Origin: Pseudomonas viridiflava | GTDB taxonomy: Bacteria > Pseudomonadota > Gammaproteobacteria > Pseudomonadales > Pseudomonadaceae | DNA: 64,000 nucleotides | Reading direction: 5' to 3' | Assembly: GCF_900582195.1 (NCBI RefSeq) | Contig: NZ_UTHA01000087.1 | Span: forward strand, 24,405-88,404 | In this document: piece after piece, positions 49,271 through 58,203 of the stretch | How positions within the stretch are numbered: the stretch's first letter is position 1 | How the letters are laid out: each line of letters opens with the position of its first letter | The notes under the pieces: generated by a model | The model's input: the letters and a program-made list of their open reading frames with translations, nothing else | Told to the model about the DNA's origin: nothing | The model's database searches: none | Position numbers and translations under genes: made by a program

Positions 49271-50685
49271 GCAACGACGTCTCCTTCAAGCGGGCGGACT
49301 ACATCGAAGTACTGGATCGCTGGGCAACCGTGCGTGATGTTTGCGCGGGACAGCACAGGGTCGTCGACCGACTGCCATACATCAACGCTCACGACAAATC
49401 GCAAGAGAACGCAGACCGAAACAAGGCCTATCGCGAACGGGCGGTGTTCAAGAACGCCACCGGTCACACGCGCAATGGCTTGCTCGGTTTGGCGTTTCAC
49501 AAAGACCCGACGTTGACCGTCGCGAAGAAGATGGAATACCTGCAGGACAACGCCAACGGCTCAGGGGTGAGCATTTACCAGCACTCGCAAGGCACGCTGG
49601 AAAAGGTGCTTGAGGCTGGACGGCATGGTCTGTACGTCGATTACCACCAGGACGCCGGAACCGCTGGCCACTCTGTGATCCTGTCGTACTGCGCCGAAGA
49701 CATCATCAACTGGCGCACGGGCATGGTGAACGGTCACAGCGTGTTGACCCTGGTGGTGCTGCGCGAGTCGCCGGAGATTGAAGACGGCTTCGGTTTCAAG
49801 GTGGTAGAGCAATACCGGGAATTGGCGCTCGAGGATGATGGCTTTGTCTGCCGCGTTTGGCGCCGATCCGGGCCGAAAGGTGGCGGGCCGCTCGCCGTTG
49901 TGCAGGAATTCAAACCCACCGGCGCCGCCGGCCGCCTGAAGGAGATCCCGTTCACCTTCGTAGGCGCACAGAACAATGACCCGAGCATTGACGAGTCACC
50001 GCTATACGACATTGCAATGATTAACCTGGGCCACTACCGGAACAGCGCCGACTATGAAGACAGCGTCTTCTGGTGCGGCCAAGCCCAGCCTTGGATTTCC
50101 GGTCTGGATGAGCAGTGGCGCGACTGGATGGAGAAGAACGGGGTCTACGTCGGTTCGCGGGCACCGATGATGCTGCCGGCCGGAGGTCAGTTCGGATACG
50201 CCCAGCCATTGCCGAACACGCTGGTGAAGGAGGCCATGGCTGACAAGAACCAGATGATGATCGAACTCGGCGCCCGGATGGTCGTGGCTTCTCTCTCGTC
50301 CAAGACGGCGACCGAAGCACGCGGCGATCAGTCCGCCTCAACGTCAGTGCTCGCCGGCTGCGTGGCCAACGTCAGCGAGGCCTATACCCGGGCGATCATG
50401 TGGTGCTGCACCTACATGGGCGTCGACGACGCGAAGGTCGCTTACCAGATCAACCAGGAATTCGTGGAACTGACGGCTGATCCGCAAATGATCACCGCAC
50501 TGGTCGGCCTCTGGCAGAACGGAGGATTCGCCAAAGCTGATCTTCGGGCATACCTGCGTAAGTTGGGTCTGATCGCACCTGAGCGTACAGACCAGCAAAT
50601 CGACGGTGAGCTGGCGGAGCAGGGTGACGGCTTGGGTCTGGATGACGAGGACAAAGTAGATGGCGGCAAACCAAGCAATCCTTGA
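49267..50685 (+). CDS. Phage portal protein, DUF4055 family
   Basis: 472 residues from ATG 49267, overlapping the terminase stop by four bases. DUF4055 features are WATVRDVCAGQHRVVDRLPY at the start, RAVFKNATGHTRNGLLGLAF, and SSKTATEARGDQSASTSVLA in the wing/stem region. It forms the dodecameric portal ring at the head vertex. Confidence 0.85.
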   Translation: MSNDVSFKRADYIEVLDRWATVRDVCAGQHRVVDRLPYINAHDKSQENADRNKAYRERAVFKNATGHTRNGLLGLAFHKDPTLTVAKKMEYLQDNANGSGVSIYQHSQGTLEKVLEAGRHGLYVDYHQDAGTAGHSVILSYCAEDIINWRTGMVNGHSVLTLVVLRESPEIEDGFGFKVVEQYRELALEDDGFVCRVWRRSGPKGGGPLAVVQEFKPTGAAGRLKEIPFTFVGAQNNDPSIDESPLYDIAMINLGHYRNSADYEDSVFWCGQAQPWISGLDEQWRDWMEKNGVYVGSRAPMMLPAGGQFGYAQPLPNTLVKEAMADKNQMMIELGARMVVASLSSKTATEARGDQSASTSVLAGCVANVSEAYTRAIMWCCTYMGVDDAKVAYQINQEFVELTADPQMITALVGLWQNGGFAKADLRAYLRKLGLIAPERTDQQIDGELAEQGDGLGLDDEDKVDGGKPSNP

Positions 50686-51748
50686 CGCCACGATTCGGCA
50701 CGCGGTCTTCCTTGAGAAGCTGAAGGCAGGGGAGGTCGGCAAGTTCGCCCCCTTCCTGAAGGAGATCGACCGCTCTATTCGCGACAGGCTCACTCAATCG
50801 GATCTGACCGAGTACAACGTGAAGCGGCTGGAGGAGCTGCTGAAAGAGGTCGACAGTCTGCTACTGGGCATCTTCGACCGCTACAGCGCGCAACTGAACC
50901 TGGACCTGATCGATATCGCCAATTATGAGGCCGAGTTTGAGGCGTCTAGCCTGGCCCGGTCGGCGCCGGTTGGTGTCTCGTTGGATGTGGTCGCGCCAAC
51001 GGCAGCGGCTATCCGCACGGCGGTGCTGACCAATCCTCTCAGTGTGCGCGGCACCGGCGGCGGTAAGCTGCTGAAGTCGTTCATCAAGGGGTGGACCAGT
51101 GCCGAGCGCGAGCGCGTCACCGGCACGATCCGGCAGGGCTTCTTCGAAGGACAGACGAACTTCCAGATCATCCGCAACATCCGCGGTACGAAGTCGGCCG
51201 GCTACAAGAACGGCATTCTCGCCACCACCAACCGCAATGCCAGCACGGTGGTGCACACAGCGATTCAGCATGTGTCGTCACAGGCGCGAATGGAGGTGGC
51301 CAAGGCCAACACGGACATCGTGTCCGAGGTTGAGATGGTAGCCACGCTGGACAGCAAGACCAGCCAGCAGTGTCGATCGATGGATAAGCGACGGTTTCCG
51401 GTCGACTCAGGCCCGCGGCCACCGTTTCACCCGAATTGCCGAACCACGTTTGTCTTGCTGACAAAGCTCAGCGAGATGTTCGCCAAAGGGGCTACTCGGG
51501 CTTCGGCAGGCGCAGATGGAGCAGGGCAGGTCAGTGCGAGCCTCGACTATTACCATTGGCTTCAGCAGCAGCCGGCGTCGTTTCAGGACGTGGCAATCGG
51601 CCCTGTGCGTGCGAAGTTGTTCCGCGAGGGTGGGTTGTCCGTCGAACGGTTTGCAGAGTTACAGCTTGATCGCAACTTCGCGCCGCTGACTTTGGTGCAG
51701 ATGAAAGGTTTGGAGCCATTGGCCTTTGAACGGGCAGGCATTTCATAG
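50660..51748 (+). CDS. Minor head protein, SPP1 gp7 type
   Basis: 362 residues. The N-terminal helices (RHAVFLEKLKAGEVGKFAPF) and the conserved Mu F/SPP1 gp7 block (ARMEVAKANTDIVSEVEMVA, LDSKTSQQCRSMD, then PPFHPNCRTT) are visible. Such proteins bind the portal and enter the head. It overlaps the portal gene by 26 bp. Confidence 0.85.
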   Translation: MAANQAILDATIRHAVFLEKLKAGEVGKFAPFLKEIDRSIRDRLTQSDLTEYNVKRLEELLKEVDSLLLGIFDRYSAQLNLDLIDIANYEAEFEASSLARSAPVGVSLDVVAPTAAAIRTAVLTNPLSVRGTGGGKLLKSFIKGWTSAERERVTGTIRQGFFEGQTNFQIIRNIRGTKSAGYKNGILATTNRNASTVVHTAIQHVSSQARMEVAKANTDIVSEVEMVATLDSKTSQQCRSMDKRRFPVDSGPRPPFHPNCRTTFVLLTKLSEMFAKGATRASAGADGAGQVSASLDYYHWLQQQPASFQDVAIGPVRAKLFREGGLSVERFAELQLDRNFAPLTLVQMKGLEPLAFERAGIS

Positions 51749-51762
51749 CCTGCCCGCATGGC

Positions 51763-52338
51763 TCATTGAGGTCTTAAACTGACAATCTTAAATGGATTGC
51801 CGAAAGGATCTTTTCCTTGAAGTACGATTTGTCGCTGATCTTGGGACAAGATCTCGTACTCATCCGAACTACCTGGAACATACTGCTTATTCATGTCCGG
51901 GAGCGAATAACCGGTCAGCTTTTCCAAAAGAGGGATCGGCATCTCTTGCCCGCCGCTTTGAAAGGTGGTTGGTTCCGAGTGTAAGCCTGTCAACGTAAAA
52001 GTTAGGAAATGATTGTCAGCCGTCCATGTACCAGACCCCTTTGTAATCACAGCAGCAGAAAATGGCTTGTCGGATTCGCCACCCGAGAATTTGAGGGTGC
52101 CATTCACATTGTATCGCCCGTTTCGGAAGTACTCAGTGACACCATTGAACGCAACAGTTCCGCCTGGAACTGGATGTTGATAGTTGCTTTCCCAACGCCC
52201 GAGGAAGCCCGGGTTGTGCTCTGGACCTGATTCATGAACCGCTGCGTAAATTGTCGCGATGCCGGCGACGAGAGTGATGAGTCCTCCGACTCTGACATAA
52301 CCCTTACGAGTGAATTGCTTGATCGTTTCTAGCTTCAT
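51763..52338 (-). CDS. Membrane-anchored exported protein, moron in head genes
   Basis: 191 residues. The N-terminal helix near 17-34 (VGGLITLVAGIATIYAAV) acts as anchor or signal. The outside domain has FLGRWESNYQHPVPGGTVAF and TWTADNHFLTFTLTGLHSEP, a lipocalin-like beta pattern. It is reverse-oriented between the minor head and scaffold genes and more AT-rich than both. A terminator follows on the plus strand at 52427. Likely expressed in the lysogen; function unknown. Confidence 0.68.
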   Translation of the reverse strand: MKLETIKQFTRKGYVRVGGLITLVAGIATIYAAVHESGPEHNPGFLGRWESNYQHPVPGGTVAFNGVTEYFRNGRYNVNGTLKFSGGESDKPFSAAVITKGSGTWTADNHFLTFTLTGLHSEPTTFQSGGQEMPIPLLEKLTGYSLPDMNKQYVPGSSDEYEILSQDQRQIVLQGKDPFGNPFKIVSLRPQ

Positions 52339-52426
52339 TTTCTCTGTACTACTCCATTAGTAATTTGGCGGTTGACGCAATTCTACCCAGATCGACACCT
52401 CTCAGTAGAGCCATTCACTATTTTTC

Positions 52427-52451
52427 AGCCTCGCATTCGCGGGGCTTTTTT
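52427..52451 (+). terminator. Intrinsic terminator
   Basis: AGCCTCGC-ATTC-GCGGGGCT followed by TTTTTTAT, upstream of the scaffold gene. It is similar in sequence to the hairpins at 43388 and 44013, which also border morons. Confidence 0.82.
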
Positions 52452-52494
52452 ATGCCTGCAAAGCGGGCAACACATACCCAAGGGGTGCATCAAC

Positions 52495-53223
52495 GTGGCA
52501 GAAGAAAACGAAATCGACTTGGACAACCCGGCAATCAAGGCCGCTATCGCGACTGCCGTTGAGACCTCTGTTTCTGGTCTGAAAACCAAAAACTCCGAGC
52601 TGCTGGGCAAGCTAAAGGAAACCACAGGCAAGCTGACCCAGTTCGAAACGCAATTTGAGGGCATCGACATTGACGCCGTAAAAGGCTTGCTCAGTCGTGC
52701 CGGCCAAGACGAAGAAACCAAGCTGCTGACTGAGGGTAAGGTCGACGAGGTCTTCAACCGCCGCACCGAACGCCTGCGTGGCGACTACGACAAGCAGTTG
52801 AAGACAGTCACAGCGCGCGCCGAGAGGGCCGAAGCTTTCGCCGCCAAGTTCCAAGGCAAAGTCCTGGGCGATTCGGTTCGCGGTGCAGCGCTTAAAGCCG
52901 GCGCACTCCCGGAAGCAACCGACGACATCATCCTGCGCGCCAAAGGCGTGTTCTCGCTGAACGAAGAGGGTGAAGCGGTCGCCGTTGATGAATCCGGCCA
53001 AGTCATTCTCGGCAAAGACGGCAAGACCCCTCTGACACCGCTCGAATGGGCGGAATCCCTGCGCGAAAGCGCACCTCATCTGTGGCCAAGGGCTTCAGGG
53101 ACACAAGCCCCGGGCGGGGGTGGCGGCCAGGCTGCATTTAAGCGCTCCGAAATGACTGCCGAGCAAAAGCGCGACTACCAGCGCAAGCACGGCCAAACCG
53201 CATACCTGCAATTGCCCAAGTAA
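52495..53223 (+). CDS. Capsid scaffold protein
   Basis: 242 residues from GTG 52495 with AAGGGG 9 bases upstream; the frame upstream runs through the terminator and is rejected. Long coiled coil (KTKNSELLGKLKETTGKLTQ; ERLRGDYDKQLKTVTARAER), then a C-terminal basic helix (AEQKRDYQRKHGQTAYLQLP). Position directly before the major capsid gene supports a scaffold role. Confidence 0.75.
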   Translation: MAEENEIDLDNPAIKAAIATAVETSVSGLKTKNSELLGKLKETTGKLTQFETQFEGIDIDAVKGLLSRAGQDEETKLLTEGKVDEVFNRRTERLRGDYDKQLKTVTARAERAEAFAAKFQGKVLGDSVRGAALKAGALPEATDDIILRAKGVFSLNEEGEAVAVDESGQVILGKDGKTPLTPLEWAESLRESAPHLWPRASGTQAPGGGGGQAAFKRSEMTAEQKRDYQRKHGQTAYLQLPK

Positions 53224-53235
53224 GGGGATTCACCC

Positions 53236-54198
53236 ATGGCAACGACTGTGAACAGCGACCTGATCATCTACAACGATGAGGCGCAAACCGCATACCTGGA
53301 GCGTGTCCAGGACAACCTCGATGTGTTCAACGCATCGTCCAACGGCGCGATTGTGCTCGACAACGAGTTGATCGAAGGCGACTTCCGCAAGCGCTCGTTC
53401 TACAAGATCGGCGGTTCGCTGGAGCATCGCGACGTCAACTCTACCGGCAAGGTGACCGCGAAGAAGATCGGCGCGGGCGAAGCCGTTGGCGTGAAAGCAC
53501 CATGGAAGTACGGCCCGTACCAGACCACCGAAGAAGCTTTCAAGCGCCGCGGCCGGCCGGTAGACGAGTTCTCCCAGATCATCGGCGCCGACGTTGCTGA
53601 CGCCACTCTGGAGGGTTTCATCCAGTACGCCACTGCTGCGCTGCGCGCCTCCATCAGCTCCAACGCTGAGATGGTGGTTTCGGCCAACATCGAGACCGAC
53701 GGCAAGAAGACGCTCACCCGCGGCATGCGCAAGTTCGGCGACAAGTTCGGTCGCATCGCGCTGTGGGTCATGCATTCCAGCGCTTACTTCGACATCGTCG
53801 ACGAGGCGATCGCGAACAAGGTTTATGAAGAGGCCGGTGTTGTCATCTACGGCGGCCTGCCAGGCACTCTCGGCAAGCCAGTGCTGGTGACCGACACCGC
53901 GCCGGCTGATGTGATCTTCGGCCTGCTGCCGAACGCTGTGGTGATCACTGAATCTCAGGCGCCCGGCTTCCGTTCGTATGCGGTGAACGATGAGGAGAAC
54001 CTGGGTATCGGCTACCGCGCTGAAGGCACCGTCAACATCGACGTTCTCGGCTACAGCTGGAAGGAAACCGCGGGCGGCGCGAACCCTACGCTTGCCGCTG
54101 TGGGTTCGGCTGCGAACTGGGTCAAGCACTCCAACAGCAACAAGGTGACTGCTGGCGTGCTGATCACTCTGACTACCATGCCACCAGCCGGCGGCTGA
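53236..54198 (+). CDS. Major capsid protein
   Basis: 320 residues. HK97-fold-like features are KAPWKYGPYQTTEEAFKRRG, a spine helix FSQIIGADVADATLEGFIQY, and WVMHSSAYFDIVDEAIANKV with GGLPGTLGKPVLVTDTAP in the A-domain. No N-terminal delta domain is seen; the separate scaffold gene upstream replaces it. Confidence 0.82.
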   Translation: MATTVNSDLIIYNDEAQTAYLERVQDNLDVFNASSNGAIVLDNELIEGDFRKRSFYKIGGSLEHRDVNSTGKVTAKKIGAGEAVGVKAPWKYGPYQTTEEAFKRRGRPVDEFSQIIGADVADATLEGFIQYATAALRASISSNAEMVVSANIETDGKKTLTRGMRKFGDKFGRIALWVMHSSAYFDIVDEAIANKVYEEAGVVIYGGLPGTLGKPVLVTDTAPADVIFGLLPNAVVITESQAPGFRSYAVNDEENLGIGYRAEGTVNIDVLGYSWKETAGGANPTLAAVGSAANWVKHSNSNKVTAGVLITLTTMPPAGG

Positions 54199-54243
54199 TA
54201 CTGGCCCTGACAGCGGCCAGCGATGGCCGCTACGGAGACTTTT

Positions 54244-54834
54244 ATGGAACTGGTTTACTCCACTCAGAACTCGGACTTCGATCCGGAAAAGCGTTACCGC
54301 AATCCAGCGCACTTTGATCGGCCTGAAGCGGGTGTGACCCATGCGGTCGTGATTGGCGACTGGCCCAAGGTGGTCGATGCCTATGAGGCGTTGGGCGTCG
54401 AAGTTTCGGTGACGGAGCCTTTGATTACCCAAGCGGTTGACTCGGATGGTGCCGACGCCATTGCCAGACTGGAGCAGGACAACGACACCCTCCGCGCTGA
54501 GCGTGACGGCATCCTTCGACTGATCGAAGCCACCGAGGGGCAATCGGAGCTGGAACATCCGGGCGCGGGCGAACTGTCGATCCGCCTGTTCGGTGCGCTG
54601 AAAGCCATTCATGAGGGTTTCGAAACCCTTACGGGTGAACGTGACAACTTGGCGGGCGAGGTTGAATCTCTCCGCGCTGAAGTCGAACGCCTCAAGGCAG
54701 CAGCGGAGCCCGTCGACAATGCTGAGAAGATCGCGAGCCTCAAAGCGCAGCTCGACGCCGCCAATGTGACGTATCGGGCGAATGCTTCGGTAGAATCGCT
54801 GGAAAAGGCAGTTGCTGATCTACACCAGGCGTAA
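54244..54834 (+). CDS. Head-region protein with coiled coil
   Basis: 196 residues from ATG 54244 with GGAG 6 bases upstream. The N-terminal part (MELVYSTQNSDFDPEKRYRN, then HAVVIGDWPKVVDAYEALGV) may be a connector-type domain. A long coiled coil follows (RLEQDNDTLRAERDGILRLI; LAGEVESLRAEVERLKAAAE). Its position between capsid and connector suggests head decoration or completion. Confidence 0.62.
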   Translation: MELVYSTQNSDFDPEKRYRNPAHFDRPEAGVTHAVVIGDWPKVVDAYEALGVEVSVTEPLITQAVDSDGADAIARLEQDNDTLRAERDGILRLIEATEGQSELEHPGAGELSIRLFGALKAIHEGFETLTGERDNLAGEVESLRAEVERLKAAAEPVDNAEKIASLKAQLDAANVTYRANASVESLEKAVADLHQA

Positions 54835-54890
54835 CCATCCGGGCGCTGACAACGCGGCGCCCGATCCAGCACACCACAGCGAGCTGATTC

Positions 54891-55394
54891 ATGACTCTCA
54901 TCATCGAGGACGGTACCGGCAAGCCTGACGCCGAAAGCTACGCATCCGCCGAAGACCTGGCCATGTACGCCGTGAAGTTCGGCGTGACCATCCCGGCGGA
55001 AGTGCCAGCACAGGAAGCCCTGTTGCGCCGGGCCGCGCTGGCAATGGATGGCATGACGTGGAAAGGGCGGAAGACCAACAGCGAGCAGGCGCTGTGCTGG
55101 CCGCGCCGGGGCGTAGAGCTGGACCGCGAGATCAAGCCAGACCACTACCTGCCAGCGCGCATCCAGTACGGGCAGATGGCCCTGGCCGCCGAAATCCATC
55201 AGGACGATATCGACCCGGTGGAGAAGCGGAAGGGCGCGATTACGCGCGAACGTGTGGAAGGCGCTGTCGATCGCGAGTACGCGACGATCCCGAACACCAG
55301 CGGCCGACTGCTGCCGGCGGCGCCGGATCGGCCGAGTTTTACTCAGTTTGCGGACTACCTGTTTAAGCGTGGGTTGTTTGCGGTGCGAGCTTAG
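54891..55394 (+). CDS. Head-tail connector, DnaT-like
   Basis: 167 residues starting MTLIIEDGTGKPDAESYASA, a motif of phage proteins labelled putative DnaT-like ssDNA-binding, which in this genome position are adaptor proteins. ALLRRAALAMDGMTWKGRKT and ALCWPRRGVELD are conserved traits. The DnaT name is a fold comparison only. Confidence 0.75.
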   Translation: MTLIIEDGTGKPDAESYASAEDLAMYAVKFGVTIPAEVPAQEALLRRAALAMDGMTWKGRKTNSEQALCWPRRGVELDREIKPDHYLPARIQYGQMALAAEIHQDDIDPVEKRKGAITRERVEGAVDREYATIPNTSGRLLPAAPDRPSFTQFADYLFKRGLFAVRA

Positions 55395-55429
55395 TGATAG
55401 CGTTTCGCTTTCACAAAGGAGTGTTATGC

Positions 55430-55621
55430 ATGACCATCGATGTAGACAAAGATATTCACGCTTGGAATTTATATGCCGCGGCAGCTATTACAGCGATTGC
55501 GAGTAGAGGGCCAATTGACGCTGATGCTCTTGCGGATGAGGCAAAGCATTATGCTGATGCAATGCTCAAACTGAATCGTGTAAAGCGCGACATGCTCTAT
55601 GCAGAGTGGCGGGATAGTTAA
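55430..55621 (+). CDS. Small phage protein
   Basis: 63 residues from ATG 55430, AAGGAG 9 bases upstream. DVDKDIHAWNLYAAAAITAI and ADEAKHYADAMLKLNRVKRD show a single helical domain. It is more AT-rich than its neighbours, so it may be a small insert in the connector genes. Function unknown. Confidence 0.6.
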   Translation: MTIDVDKDIHAWNLYAAAAITAIASRGPIDADALADEAKHYADAMLKLNRVKRDMLYAEWRDS

Positions 55622-55654
55622 ATAACTCTGGACGGATTGAATCTTGGAGCCACC

Positions 55655-56023
55655 ATGGCCTTCTACGACGAAATGGCCGTGATGGCTTTGGAGATGATCA
55701 CAGAGTTCGGCCAACCCGTGACCATCAGCAAGACGGAGCCGGGTGAGTACGACCCTGAGACCGGTGGAGAGGCGCCGGGCGCCACCATTGAGCAGACCGC
55801 CCAAGGCATTCTGATCGACTTCACCGGTCAGGAATTCCAGAACAACAGCCTCATCAAGCAGGGCGACAAGAAATTGAAGATCGCCGCGCAGGGTTTGGCT
55901 TGGGTGCCGGGCCTGCTCGACAAGGTGGTCGCCCAGGGCCGCACATGGGCAATCGTCCCGCCGCTTAAAGAGGTGAATCCCGCCGGGACACCAATCCTGT
56001 ATGAGCTACAGGTGCGGTCATGA
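55655..56023 (+). CDS. Head-tail joining protein
   Basis: 122 residues from ATG 55655 (GGAG 5 bases upstream). The beta-rich sequence (QPVTISKTEPGEYDPETGGE; IEQTAQGILIDFTGQEFQNN, VAQGRTWAIVPPLKEV) resembles stopper-type connector proteins. It is coupled to the next gene by ATGA. Confidence 0.65.
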   Translation: MAFYDEMAVMALEMITEFGQPVTISKTEPGEYDPETGGEAPGATIEQTAQGILIDFTGQEFQNNSLIKQGDKKLKIAAQGLAWVPGLLDKVVAQGRTWAIVPPLKEVNPAGTPILYELQVRS

Positions 56024-56673
56024 GCAAATACTCTGACCTCAACGGCAGCTTTGCCGAGAACATCCGCCAGTTTGCCGAGCAGGCCCAAGCGGGGCTCGAC
56101 GCCACCTTCCGCGAAATCGTGATCGAGATCGGCAGCAGCGTTATTCGGATGTCACCGGTGGGTAACCCCGAAATCTGGGCCGCGAACGTGGCGCATCGTG
56201 CAACCAACAGCCGCGCCGCCGACGACTACGATTTCAAAGTCGCCGTGCGCAACACCCTCATCAATCTTGATGAGAACAACTTCACCAAGACCGGGAAACT
56301 TAAGCGCGGCGTGAAGTACGCCAAGCCGCTGACAAAGGCTGAGCGAGACCAGAACTTCAACGTGAATGGACTGGTTGCCGGCAAGGATTACGTCGGCGGC
56401 CGATTCCGCGGTAACTGGCAATTCTCAATTGGGGCGCCGGCTGAAGGCGAGCTTGATCAGGTCGATCCGGCCGGCGGCGTCACGCTGGCGAAGCTCAGGC
56501 TTCAGGTCGAGCAGCTGACCATCGGGCAAACGGCGTACATCGTGAACAACCTGCCATATGCGGTGCCGCTCGAGTACGGCCACTCCAAACAGGCACCGGG
56601 CGGCATGGTGCGCATCACGCTCGCGCGGTTCCAGCAGATCGTCGACGAAGCCATCAGGAACAACCAGGTATGA
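56020..56673 (+). CDS. HK97 gp10-type tail completion protein
   Basis: 217 residues. The helical start with AGLDATFREIVIEIGSSVIR MSPVGNP, then FRGNWQFSIGAP and AYIVNNLPYAVPLEYGHS, are the gp10/gpZ signatures (order GRFRGNW and EYGHS). It joins tail to head connector. Confidence 0.8.
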   Translation: MSKYSDLNGSFAENIRQFAEQAQAGLDATFREIVIEIGSSVIRMSPVGNPEIWAANVAHRATNSRAADDYDFKVAVRNTLINLDENNFTKTGKLKRGVKYAKPLTKAERDQNFNVNGLVAGKDYVGGRFRGNWQFSIGAPAEGELDQVDPAGGVTLAKLRLQVEQLTIGQTAYIVNNLPYAVPLEYGHSKQAPGGMVRITLARFQQIVDEAIRNNQV

Positions 56674-57086
56674 GCCACAACATCATCGCTTCGATCTACG
56701 AGGCCAGACTGATTGCCTGGGCGAAAGCGCTGCCGGTGCCCATCAAGGTTGTCGTCGAGAACGAGACCTATGAGCCCGGAACTGGCGTCACCTACCTTCG
56801 AGCTTTCACTCTGCCGGGCGATACCGCAAGCGGCACGCTCGGCGGTGATCACAAGCTGTTCACCGGTGTGTTTCAAGTCAGCATCGTGACACCGGCGGGC
56901 AAATATCGCGGTGTAGCCGGCGCGCTGGCCGACCAGATCGCCGCGCTGTTTCCGCTGTACGAGCGAAACACGAAGGGCGCACTGACCGTGGTGACCATGA
57001 CGCCGGTTGACCAAGGGCCTGGTATTCCCGACGACACGACCTACACCGTACCGGTTTCATTCGCATACCGCGCCGATACCAACTAA
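56670..57086 (+). CDS. Tail terminator protein, DUF4128-like
   Basis: 138 residues. IIASIYEARLIAWAKALPVP and YLRAFTLPGDTASGTLGGDH with FQVSIVTPAGKYRGVAGALA fit the gpU-type tail terminator fold. It overlaps the previous gene by four bases and is followed by a terminator. Confidence 0.75.
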   Translation: MSHNIIASIYEARLIAWAKALPVPIKVVVENETYEPGTGVTYLRAFTLPGDTASGTLGGDHKLFTGVFQVSIVTPAGKYRGVAGALADQIAALFPLYERNTKGALTVVTMTPVDQGPGIPDDTTYTVPVSFAYRADTN

Positions 57087-57108
57087 TCCGCCCATTGGGC
57101 AAACCCAG

Positions 57109-57131
57109 AACCCGCCATCGAGCGGGTTTTG
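57109..57131 (+). terminator. Intrinsic terminator before tail tube gene
   Basis: AACCCGC-CATCGA-GCGGGTT followed by TTGT. It may lower transcription between connector and tail genes or act on mRNA ends. Confidence 0.65.
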
Positions 57132-57156
57132 TCATTTCTGAAGAGAGGAAAACCCC

Positions 57157-57813
57157 ATGGCCGGCATTCAAATGCCCAACGGCGCAACGTTCGAAATTGC
57201 TTCCACCTATGGCACTGCAATCCCATTCACTGCCCTGACCAATGCCAACCCGGCAGTGGCGACCGCGGCAGCGCACGGACTGGCCGAGGGCGACATCATC
57301 GCCGTCAACTCTGGCTGGACCCGCCTGGACGGCCGCGCCGTGCAAGTCGGCGAGATTGCCAGCGGCACCTTTGCGCTCGATGGCGTGAACACCACGAATA
57401 TTCAGCAGTATCCGGCCGGCTCGGGCGTCGGTGCCGCCCGCGAGGTGACGACCTTTACCGAGATCTCGAAAATCACCGAGCTCGGGTCGAGCGGCGGCGA
57501 TCAGCAGTTTCTGACGTTCGGCTTCCTGGCTGACGATGACGATCGCCAGATGCCGACCACCAAGAACCCGATCACGCTGACCATCACGGTCGCCGACGAT
57601 CCGTCGCAGCCCTATGTCGATGTTTGCGAGGAGGCTGACGACGACAAGCAGGCCCGCGTTCTACGCCTGAACCTGCCGGGCGGTAGCCGCATCATCTACA
57701 ACGGCTACGTCTCGATCACTTCGACCCCGACCATGTCGCGCAACAACCTGATGACTCGCGTGATCAGCATCGCGCTAACCGGTCGCCCAACTCGTTACAG
57801 CGCCTCGGCGTAA
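57157..57813 (+). CDS. Major tail tube protein
   Basis: 218 residues, beta-rich, including TTFTEISKITELGSSGGDQQ and KNPITLTITVADDPSQPYVD, the lambda V/phage tail tube pattern. The segment AVATAAAHGLAEGDIIAVNS looks like an inserted Ig-like or oligonucleotide-binding loop. It polymerises around the tape measure to form the long tail. Confidence 0.82.
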   Translation: MAGIQMPNGATFEIASTYGTAIPFTALTNANPAVATAAAHGLAEGDIIAVNSGWTRLDGRAVQVGEIASGTFALDGVNTTNIQQYPAGSGVGAAREVTTFTEISKITELGSSGGDQQFLTFGFLADDDDRQMPTTKNPITLTITVADDPSQPYVDVCEEADDDKQARVLRLNLPGGSRIIYNGYVSITSTPTMSRNNLMTRVISIALTGRPTRYSASA

Positions 57814-57822
57814 GGAAGGCAC

Positions 57823-58203
57823 ATGGCAAAGTTCACACTCGCCCGGAATCCAACCTTCAGGCATGTCGTCATGCTGCCAACGGTCGGCGGTGATCCGGTT
57901 AGCGTTGAGTTCGAGCTCAAGTATCGCGACCGCACCGAACTAGCTGGCCTCTACGCAGAGTGGGGTGAGCGTCATAAGGCGCTCAAGGAGAAAGCGGAAG
58001 AGGCCGGCATTGAACAGTTCACGGCTTTGCTGATTGATCTGCAGGTCGAGCAGTTGAAGGCGATCATCGCCGGCTGGGATATCGCTGAAGAGTTCACCGA
58101 CGAGAACCTGCGCATCCTGGTCAAATCCATCGCCGCCACTCCGGGCGCGGTGCTGGCCGCTTATTCCGATGCCTTCAGCAATGCACGCCTGGGAAACTCC
58201 TAA
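57823..58203 (+). CDS. Tail assembly chaperone, G-like
   Basis: 126 residues. SVEFELKYRDRTELAGLYAE and FTDENLRILVKSIAATPGAV are typical of lambda G analogues. The stop TAA at 58201 follows the slippery heptamer GGGAAAC (58191-58197) in the correct phase, so some ribosomes shift -1 into the T region. Confidence 0.85.
   Translation: MAKFTLARNPTFRHVVMLPTVGGDPVSVEFELKYRDRTELAGLYAEWGERHKALKEKAEEAGIEQFTALLIDLQVEQLKAIIAGWDIAEEFTDENLRILVKSIAATPGAVLAAYSDAFSNARLGNS
58191..58197 (+). promoter_or_regulatory. Programmed -1 frameshift slippery site
   Basis: GGGAAAC read as G-GGA-AAC in the G frame, an X-XXY-YYZ heptamer that differs by one base from lambda's GGGAAAG. A -1 slip gives CTC-CTA-AGC and opens the T frame. 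The stop codon lies three bases later. Confidence 0.88.

Noticed and set aside
53230..54612. A 460-residue minus-strand frame across the capsid gene
   Set aside because: Shadow of the major capsid frame, with random-looking composition.
54891..55394. A true DnaT replication function for the DnaT-like protein
   Set aside because: Its place between capsid and tail genes fits a head-tail connector; the DnaT label is only a family name.
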